Shown: positions 1 to 9,845, counted from the first letter of the stretch. The stretch is 64,000 bases of DNA from Fervidicoccus fontis Kam940 (GCF_000258425.1 NC_017461.1:62001-126000); one strand, 5' to 3'. Notes: generated from the sequence alone by a model not told the origin. A program made the numbers and translations.

Positions 1-836
1 ACTTTTGTCTTCGGAATCTGTTAGATAGAATTGAAAGGACGAGTTCGTTTCGTATATGTCAACGCTGGGGATCCGAATCTGTTAGATAGAATTGAAAGTT
101 CTCTTAAGTTTTCTATGTCCTCTTCGATTGTTTTTGAATCTGTTAGATAGAATTGAAAGTTAGTTTCTTCTCGTATAACTCCTGCCAAAGGTAGTGAATC
201 TGTTAGATAGAATTGAAAGGCAAGTGTGCTTTGTTGTTGTTGTTGCGGTTGCTTAGCTGAATCTGTTAGATAGAATTGAAAGGCGTTCAGTTGGCTAATA
301 AACGTAATTGCGCCTACCAAGAATCTGTTAGATAGAATTGAAAGCTCCAATGCCTGGGGCACTAGAGTTATTATTATTATGAATCTGTTAGATAGAATTG
401 AAAGTAATAACGAGGCCTTCGTTCTCGAGCTGTTTCAAATGAATCTGTTAGATAGAATTGAAAGACTCCTAGCCCAATATCAATTAATGCAAGTTCTGTA
501 GAGAATCTGTTAGATAGAATTGAAAGTATAACATGCATCTTATCACCTAAGCTATCATCTTCCTGGAATCTGTTAGATAGAATTGAAAGGCTTTAGATAT
601 CTCGTGTTCCTTCAGATAGTATTTAAGAATCTGTTAGATAGAATTGAAAGCTTGTTATTTTTCCTTGGCTAACGAGACTGTCTAAGTGAATCTGTTAGAT
701 AGAATTGAAAGTTAGACACGGCGAGACGCAGATAATACCCTGGACCGGAGAATCTGTTAGATAGAATTGAAAGTATCGTGCATAACGAGTTTAAAGAGTG
801 AGTACCAATCGAGAATCTGTTAGATAGAATTGAAAA
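1..836 (+). CRISPR. CRISPR array, trailer end (14 repeats, 13 complete spacers)
   Basis: Fourteen 24-bp repeats start at 14, 75, 136, 196, 259, 321, 381, 441, 503, 566, 627, 688, 750 and 813. Each begins GAATCTGTTAG and ends ATTGAAAG. Spacers are 36-39 bp, and the window opens inside a further spacer (1-13). Thirteen repeats are identical; the last (813-836) ends GAAAA instead of GAAAG, the usual decay at the leader-distal end. The ATTGAAAG end is the typical 8-nt crRNA 5' handle of crenarchaeal arrays, so transcription should run on the + strand from a leader left of the window. The type III-B operon follows at once. The leader, cas6 and adaptation genes are not visible. Confidence 0.98.
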
Positions 837-851
837 GCGATTCCGAAAAAG

Positions 852-865
852 ATATATAGTTTATA
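852..865 (+). promoter_or_regulatory. TATA-like promoter element for the CARF gene
   Basis: An AT-rich stretch, ATATATAGTTTATA, lies about 30-40 nt before the TTG start at 893, just after the last CRISPR repeat. An AGGAG Shine-Dalgarno follows at 881-885, 7 nt before the start codon. This suggests the gene has its own promoter rather than depending only on read-through from the array. Confidence 0.5.
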
Positions 866-892
866 GCTAAATAGAAGTTTAGGAGAACTGCC

Positions 893-1636
893 TTGAGCGA
901 GAAAAAGTACCATGTAATTGTAACCGTAGGGACAAGCATACTCAGGAACACCTCTTCGGAGGATACGGAAAGAGCCTGCAGCGATCCGAAAAGCCAAAAG
1001 TGCCTTGAATTTCTGGTCAAGAAGCTGAATTTTGATCCGAGTAAGGTGAGCGCAGAAGTAAACTCCATGCGAACATATCTGAATGAGAAAGAGCGGAAAA
1101 TAGCTAGCGTGACTCTTCTGGCGAGCGATACGGATGAGGGGAAAGTGTGCGCGGAGGCCCTCCGAAGCTTCTTCGAAGATCGTGAAATAAAGGCGGAAGT
1201 GATGGTCGTAGAAAAGTTAGGTAAAGCCTTCGAAGTGGGTACTTCGAACCTTATGGATGCGATAGCGAAGGCAGTCGCAACTGCAAGAAAGGAGGGGCTC
1301 GAAATCATCTTGAACTTGACAGGTGGATATAAGGCCGAATCGGCCATCGCCTACGTTTCAGCGCTCCTCCTCAGCGTTGATAAGGTCTTATACATTCACG
1401 AGACCCTGAGGGTCCCAGTGGAATTGCCCGCCCTCCCGTTATCTATAAAGGGAGAAGAGCTCGATAGGCTCAGTAGGCTCACCGAGCTGAACCCTTATTG
1501 CAAAGATTGGCTCGAAGCAGGGTTCAACGTCAGAGAGATCGAGGACCTCGTTGACAAAGGTCTTGTGGAGATGGATGGAGGAAAGTGCAAAGTGAGGGAT
1601 ATAGTGAAGGAAATCCTGAAAATATATGAAAGTTAA
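893..1636 (+). CDS. CARF-domain protein, APE2256/Sso1393-like (Crn1-type ring nuclease candidate)
   Basis: 247 aa. The N-terminal half is a CARF Rossmann-like domain that opens with a beta strand and VTVGTS (about residues 9-16) and later carries NLTGGYK (about 141-147), the signature of the APE2256 (TIGR02619) family. The last ~50 residues look like a winged helix. Sulfolobus relatives Sso2081 and Sso1393 cleave cyclic tetra-adenylate and switch off the type III response, so a ring nuclease role is inferred. No HEPN R-x4-6-H motif is visible, so it is unlikely to be the effector RNase. The start is TTG at 893 with AGGAG 7 nt upstream. It is convergent with the cmr operon. A CARF-wHTH transcription factor is the alternative. 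Confidence 0.85.
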   Translation: MSEKKYHVIVTVGTSILRNTSSEDTERACSDPKSQKCLEFLVKKLNFDPSKVSAEVNSMRTYLNEKERKIASVTLLASDTDEGKVCAEALRSFFEDREIKAEVMVVEKLGKAFEVGTSNLMDAIAKAVATARKEGLEIILNLTGGYKAESAIAYVSALLLSVDKVLYIHETLRVPVELPALPLSIKGEELDRLSRLTELNPYCKDWLEAGFNVREIEDLVDKGLVEMDGGKCKVRDIVKEILKIYES

Positions 1637-1657
1637 AAAATGTTCAATTCTTGAAGT

Positions 1658-2617
1658 TTATGTTTTTATAGGGATGAAGCTCACTTCGACTACTCCATAT
1701 CCTGTCATAGTTTTCGCTCCCAAACCAAGCGGGAACTCTCTGAAATTCTTGAAGGCTCCTACGAACTTTGTGAGTGCCTGTTTTTCCTGCTCGTCAAGCT
1801 CATCGCATACAGCTGAGAACGCTCTGAATGTAACCCCGCTGGGAACAGTCAGGAAGAGAATTGGGTTGGGTTTACTTTCATGTTCGCCAATCCCATAATC
1901 AACTTCCCTTTTGCCAATCTTATGATCAGATTCCCTGTAGTGAGGTGTGATAACATCTGCTTCAAATAATCCATTTTGCGCTTTCACTGGATAAGCATCG
2001 AAGATCGAGAGGATCCCCGGATGCTTTCCCTCTTCCCCCTCGCTTTTGCCGAACAGAAGCGAAATATTGTTATGCGAAATATCGTTATTATTGAGGGACA
2101 GTTGCATTCTCAGAGCTCCTCGTAGCGAAGAAGCGGGAATGAATGGAACATTCATGTAAGGATCGATGGCCAACCCTAAATTGAGGGGCATATATGGGTA
2201 TTTCATCGAAACTATAAACCTGCTCTTCGTCTCTATCTCGAGCGAATATACTCTTGGACATGCCTCTTTGAGTCCATTTTCTACATCTTTTAAGTATTCA
2301 TTAACAAGATTCAGGTCAGTTTTTTCTCTGCTTTTTAGTTGTTGTATATGCTTGACAATTTTCCCGTAAAATTGGGTTAATTCTACTTCGCCAGATTTTT
2401 CGCTCGTAACCTCATAATATTCCAATATGGAGCGAACTATTGAGGAGTACAGGTTTCTGTTTACGAGGCTCTTGAAACGTTCGTTCAAGATATCGTGCAT
2501 ATTTCTTTCCTCTACCCCTTCTTGTTCTCTACTTCTATCAAAACCACTCCCTTGCTTCCTCATATTACCATCTCTACTTCTATTATGGTGCGGTGATCTA
2601 CTTTCATCCCATTTCAT
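1658..2617 (-). CDS. cmr6: Type III-B CRISPR RAMP protein Cmr6
   Basis: 319 aa, last gene of the cmr operon. It has the RAMP helix motif IPASSLRGALR (about 160-170) and a glycine-rich loop GLGAKTMTGYG (about 298-308), as in Cmr6, which caps the crRNA 3' end of the Cmr complex. The first ~45 residues are an unusual Arg/Asn/Asp-rich, probably disordered extension before the conserved helical part. The ATG follows the cmr1 stop by one base and has GGAGGTTG about 9 nt upstream, inside cmr1 codons. Alternative internal ATGs (for example the Met before HDILNE) would remove the extension. Confidence 0.9.
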   Translation of the reverse strand: MKWDESRSPHHNRSRDGNMRKQGSGFDRSREQEGVEERNMHDILNERFKSLVNRNLYSSIVRSILEYYEVTSEKSGEVELTQFYGKIVKHIQQLKSREKTDLNLVNEYLKDVENGLKEACPRVYSLEIETKSRFIVSMKYPYMPLNLGLAIDPYMNVPFIPASSLRGALRMQLSLNNNDISHNNISLLFGKSEGEEGKHPGILSIFDAYPVKAQNGLFEADVITPHYRESDHKIGKREVDYGIGEHESKPNPILFLTVPSGVTFRAFSAVCDELDEQEKQALTKFVGAFKNFREFPLGLGAKTMTGYGVVEVSFIPIKT

Positions 2618-2618
2618 A

Positions 2619-3872
2619 TTATTTCAACCTCCGTGGCCAGATCCTTGTTATTTTGTATTTAGTCGAACAGTAGGCTTTCAAGCAATTCTCGAATGTTTTT
2701 TTAGCATCCCCAATCTGCTGCGAATCGATTTGTTTCCCATTTATCATGATATCAGGCCAGTCAGCTGATGCGAGAACCGTCAAGAATGCACCATTTCCAA
2801 ATATCTTGTTATCGTGAGCTGATAATATGACCGGGGATGGTCTTCTCCATTCTTCAGATTTCCCTCCTTCCTTCTCTTCTTTATATTTCCCTTTTCGTGG
2901 TATCCCCAGGAACCAATCGTATTCCTTTAAATTAGAACATATTTTAGGGAAGTTTCTTTCTCGTGACCTCATACTCAAATTGAATAAATTATGGAGATCC
3001 TTAAATACATCAAAAGCCTTCTTACTCTCATCCCTAGCCTCAACATGATAAATTGAGGTAATATCCTCGTGATTTTTTGAGAGGCAAGGGAAGTTCGGAA
3101 GGTTTTTATCTATTGATTTTTTCGTGCATTGAGGATCTTTAATTGAATCCAGATTTCTGAAATGTTCGTAGGTCTTATCTACTAAATCCTCAACCTTCAA
3201 ACTAAGTTCATTTATTCTCTTTCCATTTATTTCAGGCTGTTTCTCTATTTCTATAATATCGAGGCTACCAAGACCTCTTCTTCCTCCCTTACCTATCCCC
3301 ATTAACATAATGGCTGATAAGAAAGATAGTACCGCTGCCGCTTTTTTATTAGAATCACTTTCTGTAGAAAATAAAGAAATAGTGTAAAATCTAGACTGCG
3401 GTAAATATAGTTCTAAAGTCCTCTCAACCCCACCTTTCCCCCTTCTCTTTAAGATCACTTTTTCCGCATTATTAGGTTCTAGACTCTCAGGCCTACCACC
3501 CAAAAGTAACACGATCCTCTGAAGCTCCTTTAAATCCGTTTTATTTATACTCGCCTTTTTGAAATTCGTAGGTTCAAAAGTTTCATTTACTCTTATAATG
3601 TACTTCGAAGGCATGGCGCTTTTACCACCTATGTTTACCCCAGCATATCCAAGCCCAAGATCCTTTCCAACGATTTTAACGAGATCAGAAGGTAAAGGGT
3701 TGCAGCCTCTATCATATAAAACACCACAGGCAAAGGCTCTAGCCCACCAGCGCCATATACCTTTGAGCTCAGTTGGTCTCAATCCAATCGGATCCACTAT
3801 GTTCGGTTCATACCAGCCCACTAAGAGAGGGGTAAAGTTTGTGACCTTCAGCCTCAGTATCTCCTCTATCAA
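2619..3872 (-). CDS. cmr1: Type III-B CRISPR RAMP protein Cmr1
   Basis: 417 aa. The N-terminus carries the Cmr1 signature: TPLLVGWYEP (about 14-23), then RPTELKGIWRWWARA (about 32-46). A glycine-rich loop GIGKGGRRGLGSL follows near residues 192-204. Cmr1 binds the 3' end of the crRNA in the Cmr effector. Translation starts at TTG 3872, overlapping the cmr5 stop as TTGA, which implies coupled translation. Length fits the family. It sits between cmr5 and cmr6 in an uninterrupted operon. Confidence 0.92.
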   Translation of the reverse strand: MIEEILRLKVTNFTPLLVGWYEPNIVDPIGLRPTELKGIWRWWARAFACGVLYDRGCNPLPSDLVKIVGKDLGLGYAGVNIGGKSAMPSKYIIRVNETFEPTNFKKASINKTDLKELQRIVLLLGGRPESLEPNNAEKVILKRRGKGGVERTLELYLPQSRFYTISLFSTESDSNKKAAAVLSFLSAIMLMGIGKGGRRGLGSLDIIEIEKQPEINGKRINELSLKVEDLVDKTYEHFRNLDSIKDPQCTKKSIDKNLPNFPCLSKNHEDITSIYHVEARDESKKAFDVFKDLHNLFNLSMRSRERNFPKICSNLKEYDWFLGIPRKGKYKEEKEGGKSEEWRRPSPVILSAHDNKIFGNGAFLTVLASADWPDIMINGKQIDSQQIGDAKKTFENCLKAYCSTKYKITRIWPRRLK

Positions 3873-4408
3873 TGCTGTTCACTCTCCGGTTCCGGTAGAT
3901 ATGCTTCTGAGAACCTCTTTATGAGCTCAGATATTATGAGGGCTTTCTCAGAAAGCGGGGGATAAGACGATGCCATCTTCAAGAAATCCTTAAGATTCGT
4001 GTTCTCTCCAACGATTCTCTGCCTTTTTAATAGATACATGAGTATGAGCAAATAGCTTCCATACCCAAAATCCGGCGACTCACATTTTTTCTCCTGCCCA
4101 TCATCAGTAACAATTAATTTTTTTTCTAGATTCTTCAACAATATATCCCTATCTGGGCTTTTCGATAGTTCATTAGCCATTTTGGGAAAGCAATCCTTAG
4201 ATTTCGCTAAGTATGTCACAGTGAATAGAGCTAGTCCGCTGGTGAAGATTTCGGTGGGAGCGTCCCTAGCCCTAGACCTCAGGGCCTTCAAGTATTCCTT
4301 AACATCTTTATCTTTGCTTTCAGCGACTTTACTGAGGTAGTCGAATATCTCGATGAGCTCCTCCATCAACCTCACATTTGGGTCTTTCAGCTCGTATGCA
4401 TTACCCAT
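3869..4408 (-). CDS. cmr5: Type III-B CRISPR small subunit Cmr5
   Basis: 179 aa, all-helical, without RAMP motifs, as expected for Cmr5 (the small Cas11-like subunit that lines the target RNA channel). I place the start at the ATG at 4408 because GGTGAAGGA lies just upstream and directly follows the cmr4 stop codon. A start at 4429 would add seven residues. Identification rests on size, helical character and position between cmr4 and cmr1; primary sequence conservation of this subunit is low. Confidence 0.82.
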   Translation of the reverse strand: MGNAYELKDPNVRLMEELIEIFDYLSKVAESKDKDVKEYLKALRSRARDAPTEIFTSGLALFTVTYLAKSKDCFPKMANELSKSPDRDILLKNLEKKLIVTDDGQEKKCESPDFGYGSYLLILMYLLKRQRIVGENTNLKDFLKMASSYPPLSEKALIISELIKRFSEAYLPEPESEQH

Positions 4409-4418
4409 TTCCTTCACC

Positions 4419-5336
4419 TTAAATATCAAGCAGATAGATTTCAGCCAGTCCTCTTCCCACAGACTCCTTACCGCCGATGAAAAGGTAGAATGGATTCTTC
4501 TCCACCAAATTTTTGAGTTTGCTCAGGTCGCTCTCATTTACGACCAATGCTGATAGCATGAGGGTCTCAGATGGCAGAAGCTCCTCGCTCCACAGGCCAC
4601 CCTCCTTCACCACCTTTTCATCACCTTTTAACCGAATCCTGTACTGTATTACTATGCTTTTGTTTATTATCGCCCTGCTCTTCGATTCCTCGTCAGTGAC
4701 GAGACAGATGCCTCTTTCTTCTATCCTTTTGATTAGTTTCTCAATTTTTTCGTTCTTTATCGAAGATATCTTATTTATGAGTGTATTGATCATATTGAAT
4801 TCCGTTGGATTACTCTTTGCGGTGAGGTCAAAGATTTCGTTCAATGTGATTTTTCCATCTTCCAGAAGATAATCTTTATTGACTATCACATCAACTTTCT
4901 CGATGGGTTCATGAGCTCCAGCATTTCCCACAGTGCTAGACCCTTTAGACTCTACTCCCGTATCTAACTTGAACCCTGCGAGCTCTGCGTATGGCTCGAG
5001 CCTCTCAATAACTTGCTTTGAAGTAACGTATGTCCAGACTTTTTTATAGGTCCTCGCAGGTATGAGAAAAAGCCTCGCATCCAGAACCCTCAATTTCGAA
5101 GGTTTTTCATCATCACCAAACAGCTCTTTGATGAATTTTTCATCTTTGCCATATATCCTGTTGAACTGCGATTTTATCGCTCCCTTCAGGCTAGTTCCCC
5201 ATATGATGGGGAAGCCGAACTCGTCTCTCTGCACTGAGAGATCGACGTGCTCTCCTTCACCGACTCCTACATGCAAAGGCGTAATGGCCCTTATTAATAG
5301 GAGAAGGGCCTTTTCCCTATTATAATTTAATCCCAT
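4419..5336 (-). CDS. cmr4: Type III-B CRISPR RAMP backbone protein Cmr4
   Basis: 305 aa. The N-terminal motif LHVGVGEGE...VQRDEFGFPIIWGTSLKGAIK (about 21-56) is typical of Cmr4/Cas7, the repeated backbone subunit that cleaves target RNA at 6-nt intervals. The C-terminal G-loop reads GGKESVGRGLAEI. The catalytic acid is expected within the D-rich segment after HVGVG (the HVDLSVQRDE region). The ATG has GAGGTGAG six bases upstream. The AT-rich gap 5337-5409 before it could hold an internal promoter. Confidence 0.93.
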   Translation of the reverse strand: MGLNYNREKALLLLIRAITPLHVGVGEGEHVDLSVQRDEFGFPIIWGTSLKGAIKSQFNRIYGKDEKFIKELFGDDEKPSKLRVLDARLFLIPARTYKKVWTYVTSKQVIERLEPYAELAGFKLDTGVESKGSSTVGNAGAHEPIEKVDVIVNKDYLLEDGKITLNEIFDLTAKSNPTEFNMINTLINKISSIKNEKIEKLIKRIEERGICLVTDEESKSRAIINKSIVIQYRIRLKGDEKVVKEGGLWSEELLPSETLMLSALVVNESDLSKLKNLVEKNPFYLFIGGKESVGRGLAEIYLLDI

Positions 5337-5409
5337 TATTCTCTCACCTCTTTTTTAAATTTAATGTTAAAAAAAGTTTGTAAGAAATATGAAAAAATAA
5401 AATTGAAGC

Positions 5410-6435
5410 TCAGTCCTGACAAAGCTCATCACCAACCTTCAACAGTGATGCGAAACCCAGAGAGTAGAGTACCTTCAGAACTTTGGAATTGTTGCTTCCA
5501 TGTTTATCAGAGACCTCCAGCAAAGTGCCCTGGGGAAGTGCTAGAATCTGCGGCCTCCTGCTCTTATATACTTCGGAGAATCCGAGCCCCATCCTCACTA
5601 CCTTGACCTTGCAGCTTCTCTCGTCGCATATGCCACGGACTGAGGAGGGACCTCCGAATGGCTCCAATCCCGTAACTTCGCTAATATGAGAGGAGTTTCC
5701 GTGCTTCGGTATGAGCGGTATTGGAGAGAGAGCAAGGTAGCACCCTTGCTCGAGATTCGAAAGTGGGGAGAACATGGCGCTGAAGATAGAATCCTCTTCT
5801 TTGCTTCGGTTGATCTCCAGGAAAGCTATCCCACCTTCGCCTCCAAACCTTATTGCCCTTTTCTGTTGAATGTTCCCCGATCCTTGACATCCCGTTAGCT
5901 TGTAGACGTAGTTCGGCAGGACTGGTCTCTTTTTCTCATTTTCGACCATCTCGTACACAGATACCAAGTATCTGTAGTGCATGCCAGACCTTCCGACTTT
6001 CTCTTCACTTTGGTTATAGCCCCTCTTCAGGGAGACCCCGACTCTTCTCTCTGTTCCATGAATCAGTTTGGCTTTATTCTGATCTCCAATAACAGCAATT
6101 TTCTTCACATTATCGTATTGAACGGGGAGAAAGACCCCCTCTCCAATTGGGACAAAATACCTACCCTCTGTTTCCAGAAGGGGTCCTGTGATGCTGAAAG
6201 GTATCCCGCAGGGCTCGGTGAGCTTTTCATTCAGCTTCTCTGAAAGCTTATCTAAGCCTAGCAACTTGCTGCTCTCATTTGTTGGAATGGTGATTCCCAA
6301 GGCATCTCCCAATGTTCCCGCTACCGTGGTGGGAGGCGGTATCTCCCAGACGCTGTGGGATGCTATGTAGTCGGGAGAGCTGAAAGGCCTCCTCGAGAAT
6401 ATAGGATTCGTGATGGGTTTTATTCTGAGGATCAT
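5410..6435 (-). CDS. cmr3: Type III-B CRISPR RAMP protein Cmr3
   Basis: 341 aa. It has the Cmr3 features: an early FSSPDY...SVWEIPPPTTVAGTLGDALG segment (about 18-48), RYFVPIGEGVFLPV, and a late EPFGGPSSVRGICD block (about 262-275). Cmr3 (Cas5 group) contacts the crRNA 5' handle and joins the backbone to Cmr2/Cas10. The ATG overlaps the cmr2 stop by four bases (ATGA), so the two should be translationally coupled. Confidence 0.92.
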   Translation of the reverse strand: MILRIKPITNPIFSRRPFSSPDYIASHSVWEIPPPTTVAGTLGDALGITIPTNESSKLLGLDKLSEKLNEKLTEPCGIPFSITGPLLETEGRYFVPIGEGVFLPVQYDNVKKIAVIGDQNKAKLIHGTERRVGVSLKRGYNQSEEKVGRSGMHYRYLVSVYEMVENEKKRPVLPNYVYKLTGCQGSGNIQQKRAIRFGGEGGIAFLEINRSKEEDSIFSAMFSPLSNLEQGCYLALSPIPLIPKHGNSSHISEVTGLEPFGGPSSVRGICDERSCKVKVVRMGLGFSEVYKSRRPQILALPQGTLLEVSDKHGSNNSKVLKVLYSLGFASLLKVGDELCQD

Positions 6436-9400
6436 TTTGGCAGATCCCTCATGATTTTTATCGATTTGAATATGTGATAGAGAAGGGCGAGGTTCTCATA
6501 TGAATCCCCAACCATACCTTCCGTTGCCTTAGAGTTAACAGCGGTGAAAGCATTCGCATCTTCGAGCGATCGCATCAGTTCATTGACCATTTCATCTTTT
6601 CTCTTGGTTGAGATATTCCTCTTGAACACGTATCCGTTGAGCTTTTTCAGAGCATTTCTTTTCTTATCATTATCGGGGTTCCATAATTCCGATGGAACTT
6701 GGTCGAAGGCGTCTTCGGGGAGGTTACCTGAGAGCATTCCGAGTAGCCTCAGCATCCACAGCCTCCCCAATGCTCCAACATGGACTTCATCGATGACGAG
6801 CTCTATATCTCTATCTTTCCTCAACGAAAACGGGAGGAGAGATATGTTCTTATCGGAGCTGTCACTCATCACGATGGTGTCCTTCGCCACCCTCTTGCCG
6901 TTCAAGCTCCATGAGCTCTCTTTGGCTTCATTTTCTAAGAGCTCCCCTGCCTCTGCTATTTCCTCTCCCGTTAAGTCCTTTATCTTAGCGAACCTCAAGG
7001 AGGCGCTCCTTCCCGTAGGCAAGAGAGATGAGACAGGGATCGAAGCTTCCCGTAATGGTAAATTGTAGTCCTTCTCGCTTTCCTCTCTCTGGTCTCCTCT
7101 GATTCTCAAGATAGCGAATCTATCTTTCCCTTCATTCCAGTACCAGAAGGATTTTCTGAGCTCAGCTACTGCCTTGATAGATGTCTCAATTGGAAGCAGG
7201 GCATTGAGGTCATCTCCTCCAGCGTAAATTGGGAAGCCCTCATTCATCCTGATGAGCATAGTATCTCTCAAGGCCTGGAGCATCAGAGATGTGGATATGT
7301 GCATGTAGTAGCTTGGAGAGACTATGATGCCCTCAAATTCTTTGTATTGAGAATGCATGCCTTCCCTGATCTTGATGGTTTTCTCTAGGATTTCAGCGTT
7401 TTCCATCGCCTTCTTCTCAACTTCCTCTATTTTCACTCTCTGCTCTCCCGAAGCGTTTTTCTTCATGCTGTCATATAGCATCTTGACGTACTCGCTCAGC
7501 TTCATCGTTCTCATCTTTCCATCATCGGTGAACATCTCAGAGTAGAGGGGGAGCTTGCCAGAGACGATTCTTCCTATGAAGTCGCCGTCCATTCTAAGTA
7601 TGGCATAGTATCTCCTCAGCCTCAGCATCGCCTCGAAGAGCGAGAGGGCTCTATCCAACCGCACATCTTTCTCATTCTCCTCATCCTTATTCTCCTCACG
7701 ATTCAGGTATTCTTCAAATAGCCTTCCGAGGTCCTTTCCAAAGTGTTTTGAGACCATTTCAGCGAGTTTGCCCATGTCCTCTTCATTAGCGAGAAACTTC
7801 TCCTTCTTGAGCTCTTCTTTAAGATTCCTCAGAGCATCTTCTAGCATATTTATGAACTTCTCCTCTTCATCTATTCCAAGTTTATTGGCTGCTTTCTCGA
7901 AGCCTTCATACCTCTCTTTCCCCAAATGGGAGAAAGTCTCAGAAAAAACGAGGGAAAGAGCCTCCCTAATTTTATCGTTATCCAACTGGACGTTTGTTTT
8001 TACCCCCTCTCTCTGATCTTCAACGACTTTGATGAAGTTCTGCAGCAGTTTTTCCCTTAAATCGAACTCCTTTATGAACAGATCTAGTGATCTTAGGACC
8101 AACCTATCCGTGGACTCGAATCCAAGTTTTTCTCTTTTTTCTAAGTAGAGCAGCCTTCTCAAAAGGCAGTAAGGACCTAGCGCCTCGCCTGGCTTAATGA
8201 TTGAAGGGAGATCTTCCAGTTCGCTCCTGGAAACTCCAGTGATCTCGAGAATTTTCTCGAGATCTTCTTCTTTATATTTAGCAACGTCATTCTTGAATTC
8301 TTTGCCCAGCTTTATGGCCGGCTCCTCACCACAGAGGGAGCACTGGACCCAGCTCTTGAACTTCATCTTATCAACATCTACTTTATCAGAATCGTAAACT
8401 GGAACTATGGAATCACCATTATCATCGAGGACCCAGAATGCTTTCGGGATGGGATCTAGCCTGTAGGTTGGGCTCTTGTCCAATAGGAAGATCAGGACGT
8501 TCCAAAGGAGGGGGCTGATCTCCCCTTCCTTGCTGAGAAGAGCTGAGCTCTGACCTCCTTCGACCTTCCAGCCGATTTTTTCCAAATACTTATTTAAGTT
8601 CTTGTTGACCTCATCGACATTGACGACTTTTATTCTTGGGTAGAATGGGGGTTCTTCAATAACTTTTTCCCCAAACTGCTTTATCATCTCCCTCAGAGCT
8701 TTCTTCATCCTATCTCCATTGGAGTAGAAGCCCGCTTCTTCCAGTATTTCTTTCCAGGCTTCCCTGAACCAAACCTTGACGAGGTCAGCAACGTCCTCCT
8801 CTCTCTCTATGTATTTTACGCTTCCATCTTTGTCCTCTATGTAAAACATCTTCGGGAGGATGAACCTGATCTTCTCGGGTATCATTGGGGTGATCTCAGC
8901 TAGTTCGAACAGATCGTTGCCACTGAAAGATTCATATGGTGATATCATTTTCATGAGCTCGTTTGTAGATTTCTTTAAAATGTCGACCAGGTTTTTCTTC
9001 TTCAGATCTTGTTTTCCCAGTTTCTCGGCCTCATTAGATAAACTGACGAGCAAGTAGGGATTCAGCCTAGGTGAAGGAGATATCAGTACATCAGGACCAA
9101 ATGCCTTTATAGCCCTCCATACCGTCCTCCAGGATAGGTTTGATATAATCCAGCTCGCAGCCCAAAAATCTCCGAGCTTCCTCGAATGAGAGATAAAGCT
9201 CTGAACTCCTGGGATATCGACGGAAACCACGAAGCCCTTTGGGACATCCGTTACTCCATTGTTATCGTAGAAGAAGTTCGATGCGGATGCCGTTGCGTAG
9301 AGGTGGTCGAAGACCGTGTGCGTGGGGAACCTCGTATCCGCTAAGCTGGGAGGTAACCCCAATTCGTACCACTTTATTTCGTACAGAGCAAATAGAGTTG

Positions 9401-9845
9401 AATATGCGAGCCAAGTTGATTTCCTATCTTGTGGATTACCCGCTGCCATGGAAACTGCTTTATTGAGCTCTTCGGCCCATCTTTGGACAAGTTCATCCAT
9501 CGTTTTTCTGTCGGGGAATTTCAGCTCTATGCTCTCGTCTGGCTTGAAAATATTATGGAGCCTGTAGTAATCGAGATATCCTCCCTCATGGAATTTCTCG
9601 ACCCCATGGAGGATGAGTCTGTCGAAAGAGCTAGCCAGCCGGTCCGCATTTCGCTTGAGCCTTTCCTCATCTCCAATGCTCCCCTTGGCGAAGCTGCTCA
9701 AGACTTCATCTTGGAGCACTTTCCCTATCCTTTCATGCCCCTCCTTGAGCACAACCATCTTATGAGGGGGATCATGGAACAGGAGCTTCGCTTTGAGCTT
9801 GTAGAAAATGTTCAGATGGTTCCCTTTCGAATTGTTCTCTTCCAT
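6432..9845 (-). CDS. cmr2: Type III-B CRISPR large subunit Cas10/Cmr2, cyclic oligoadenylate synthase
   Basis: 1137 aa, first gene of the cmr operon. Near the N-terminus is HDPPHK (His24-Asp25), a remnant or active form of the HD domain, followed by ADRLASSFDRL typical of Cmr2. A zinc-finger-like CSLCGE starts at Cys502. The second Palm domain holds an intact GGDD at residues 876-879 (YAGGDDLNALL), the catalytic motif that makes cyclic oligoadenylate on target RNA binding. With intact GGDD plus csx1 and a CARF ring-nuclease-like gene next door, a working second-messenger response is likely. Length is at the long end for Cmr2 because of a charged helical insertion around residues 580-740. Confidence 0.96.
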   Translation of the reverse strand: MEENNSKGNHLNIFYKLKAKLLFHDPPHKMVVLKEGHERIGKVLQDEVLSSFAKGSIGDEERLKRNADRLASSFDRLILHGVEKFHEGGYLDYYRLHNIFKPDESIELKFPDRKTMDELVQRWAEELNKAVSMAAGNPQDRKSTWLAYSTLFALYEIKWYELGLPPSLADTRFPTHTVFDHLYATASASNFFYDNNGVTDVPKGFVVSVDIPGVQSFISHSRKLGDFWAASWIISNLSWRTVWRAIKAFGPDVLISPSPRLNPYLLVSLSNEAEKLGKQDLKKKNLVDILKKSTNELMKMISPYESFSGNDLFELAEITPMIPEKIRFILPKMFYIEDKDGSVKYIEREEDVADLVKVWFREAWKEILEEAGFYSNGDRMKKALREMIKQFGEKVIEEPPFYPRIKVVNVDEVNKNLNKYLEKIGWKVEGGQSSALLSKEGEISPLLWNVLIFLLDKSPTYRLDPIPKAFWVLDDNGDSIVPVYDSDKVDVDKMKFKSWVQCSLCGEEPAIKLGKEFKNDVAKYKEEDLEKILEITGVSRSELEDLPSIIKPGEALGPYCLLRRLLYLEKREKLGFESTDRLVLRSLDLFIKEFDLREKLLQNFIKVVEDQREGVKTNVQLDNDKIREALSLVFSETFSHLGKERYEGFEKAANKLGIDEEEKFINMLEDALRNLKEELKKEKFLANEEDMGKLAEMVSKHFGKDLGRLFEEYLNREENKDEENEKDVRLDRALSLFEAMLRLRRYYAILRMDGDFIGRIVSGKLPLYSEMFTDDGKMRTMKLSEYVKMLYDSMKKNASGEQRVKIEEVEKKAMENAEILEKTIKIREGMHSQYKEFEGIIVSPSYYMHISTSLMLQALRDTMLIRMNEGFPIYAGGDDLNALLPIETSIKAVAELRKSFWYWNEGKDRFAILRIRGDQREESEKDYNLPLREASIPVSSLLPTGRSASLRFAKIKDLTGEEIAEAGELLENEAKESSWSLNGKRVAKDTIVMSDSSDKNISLLPFSLRKDRDIELVIDEVHVGALGRLWMLRLLGMLSGNLPEDAFDQVPSELWNPDNDKKRNALKKLNGYVFKRNISTKRKDEMVNELMRSLEDANAFTAVNSKATEGMVGDSYENLALLYHIFKSIKIMRDLPK

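Noticed and set aside
21-362. Open frame of 113 codons across the CRISPR array on the minus strand
   Set aside because: It is built of repeated ILSNRF/FQFYLTDS units that are simply the translated repeat; it is not a gene.
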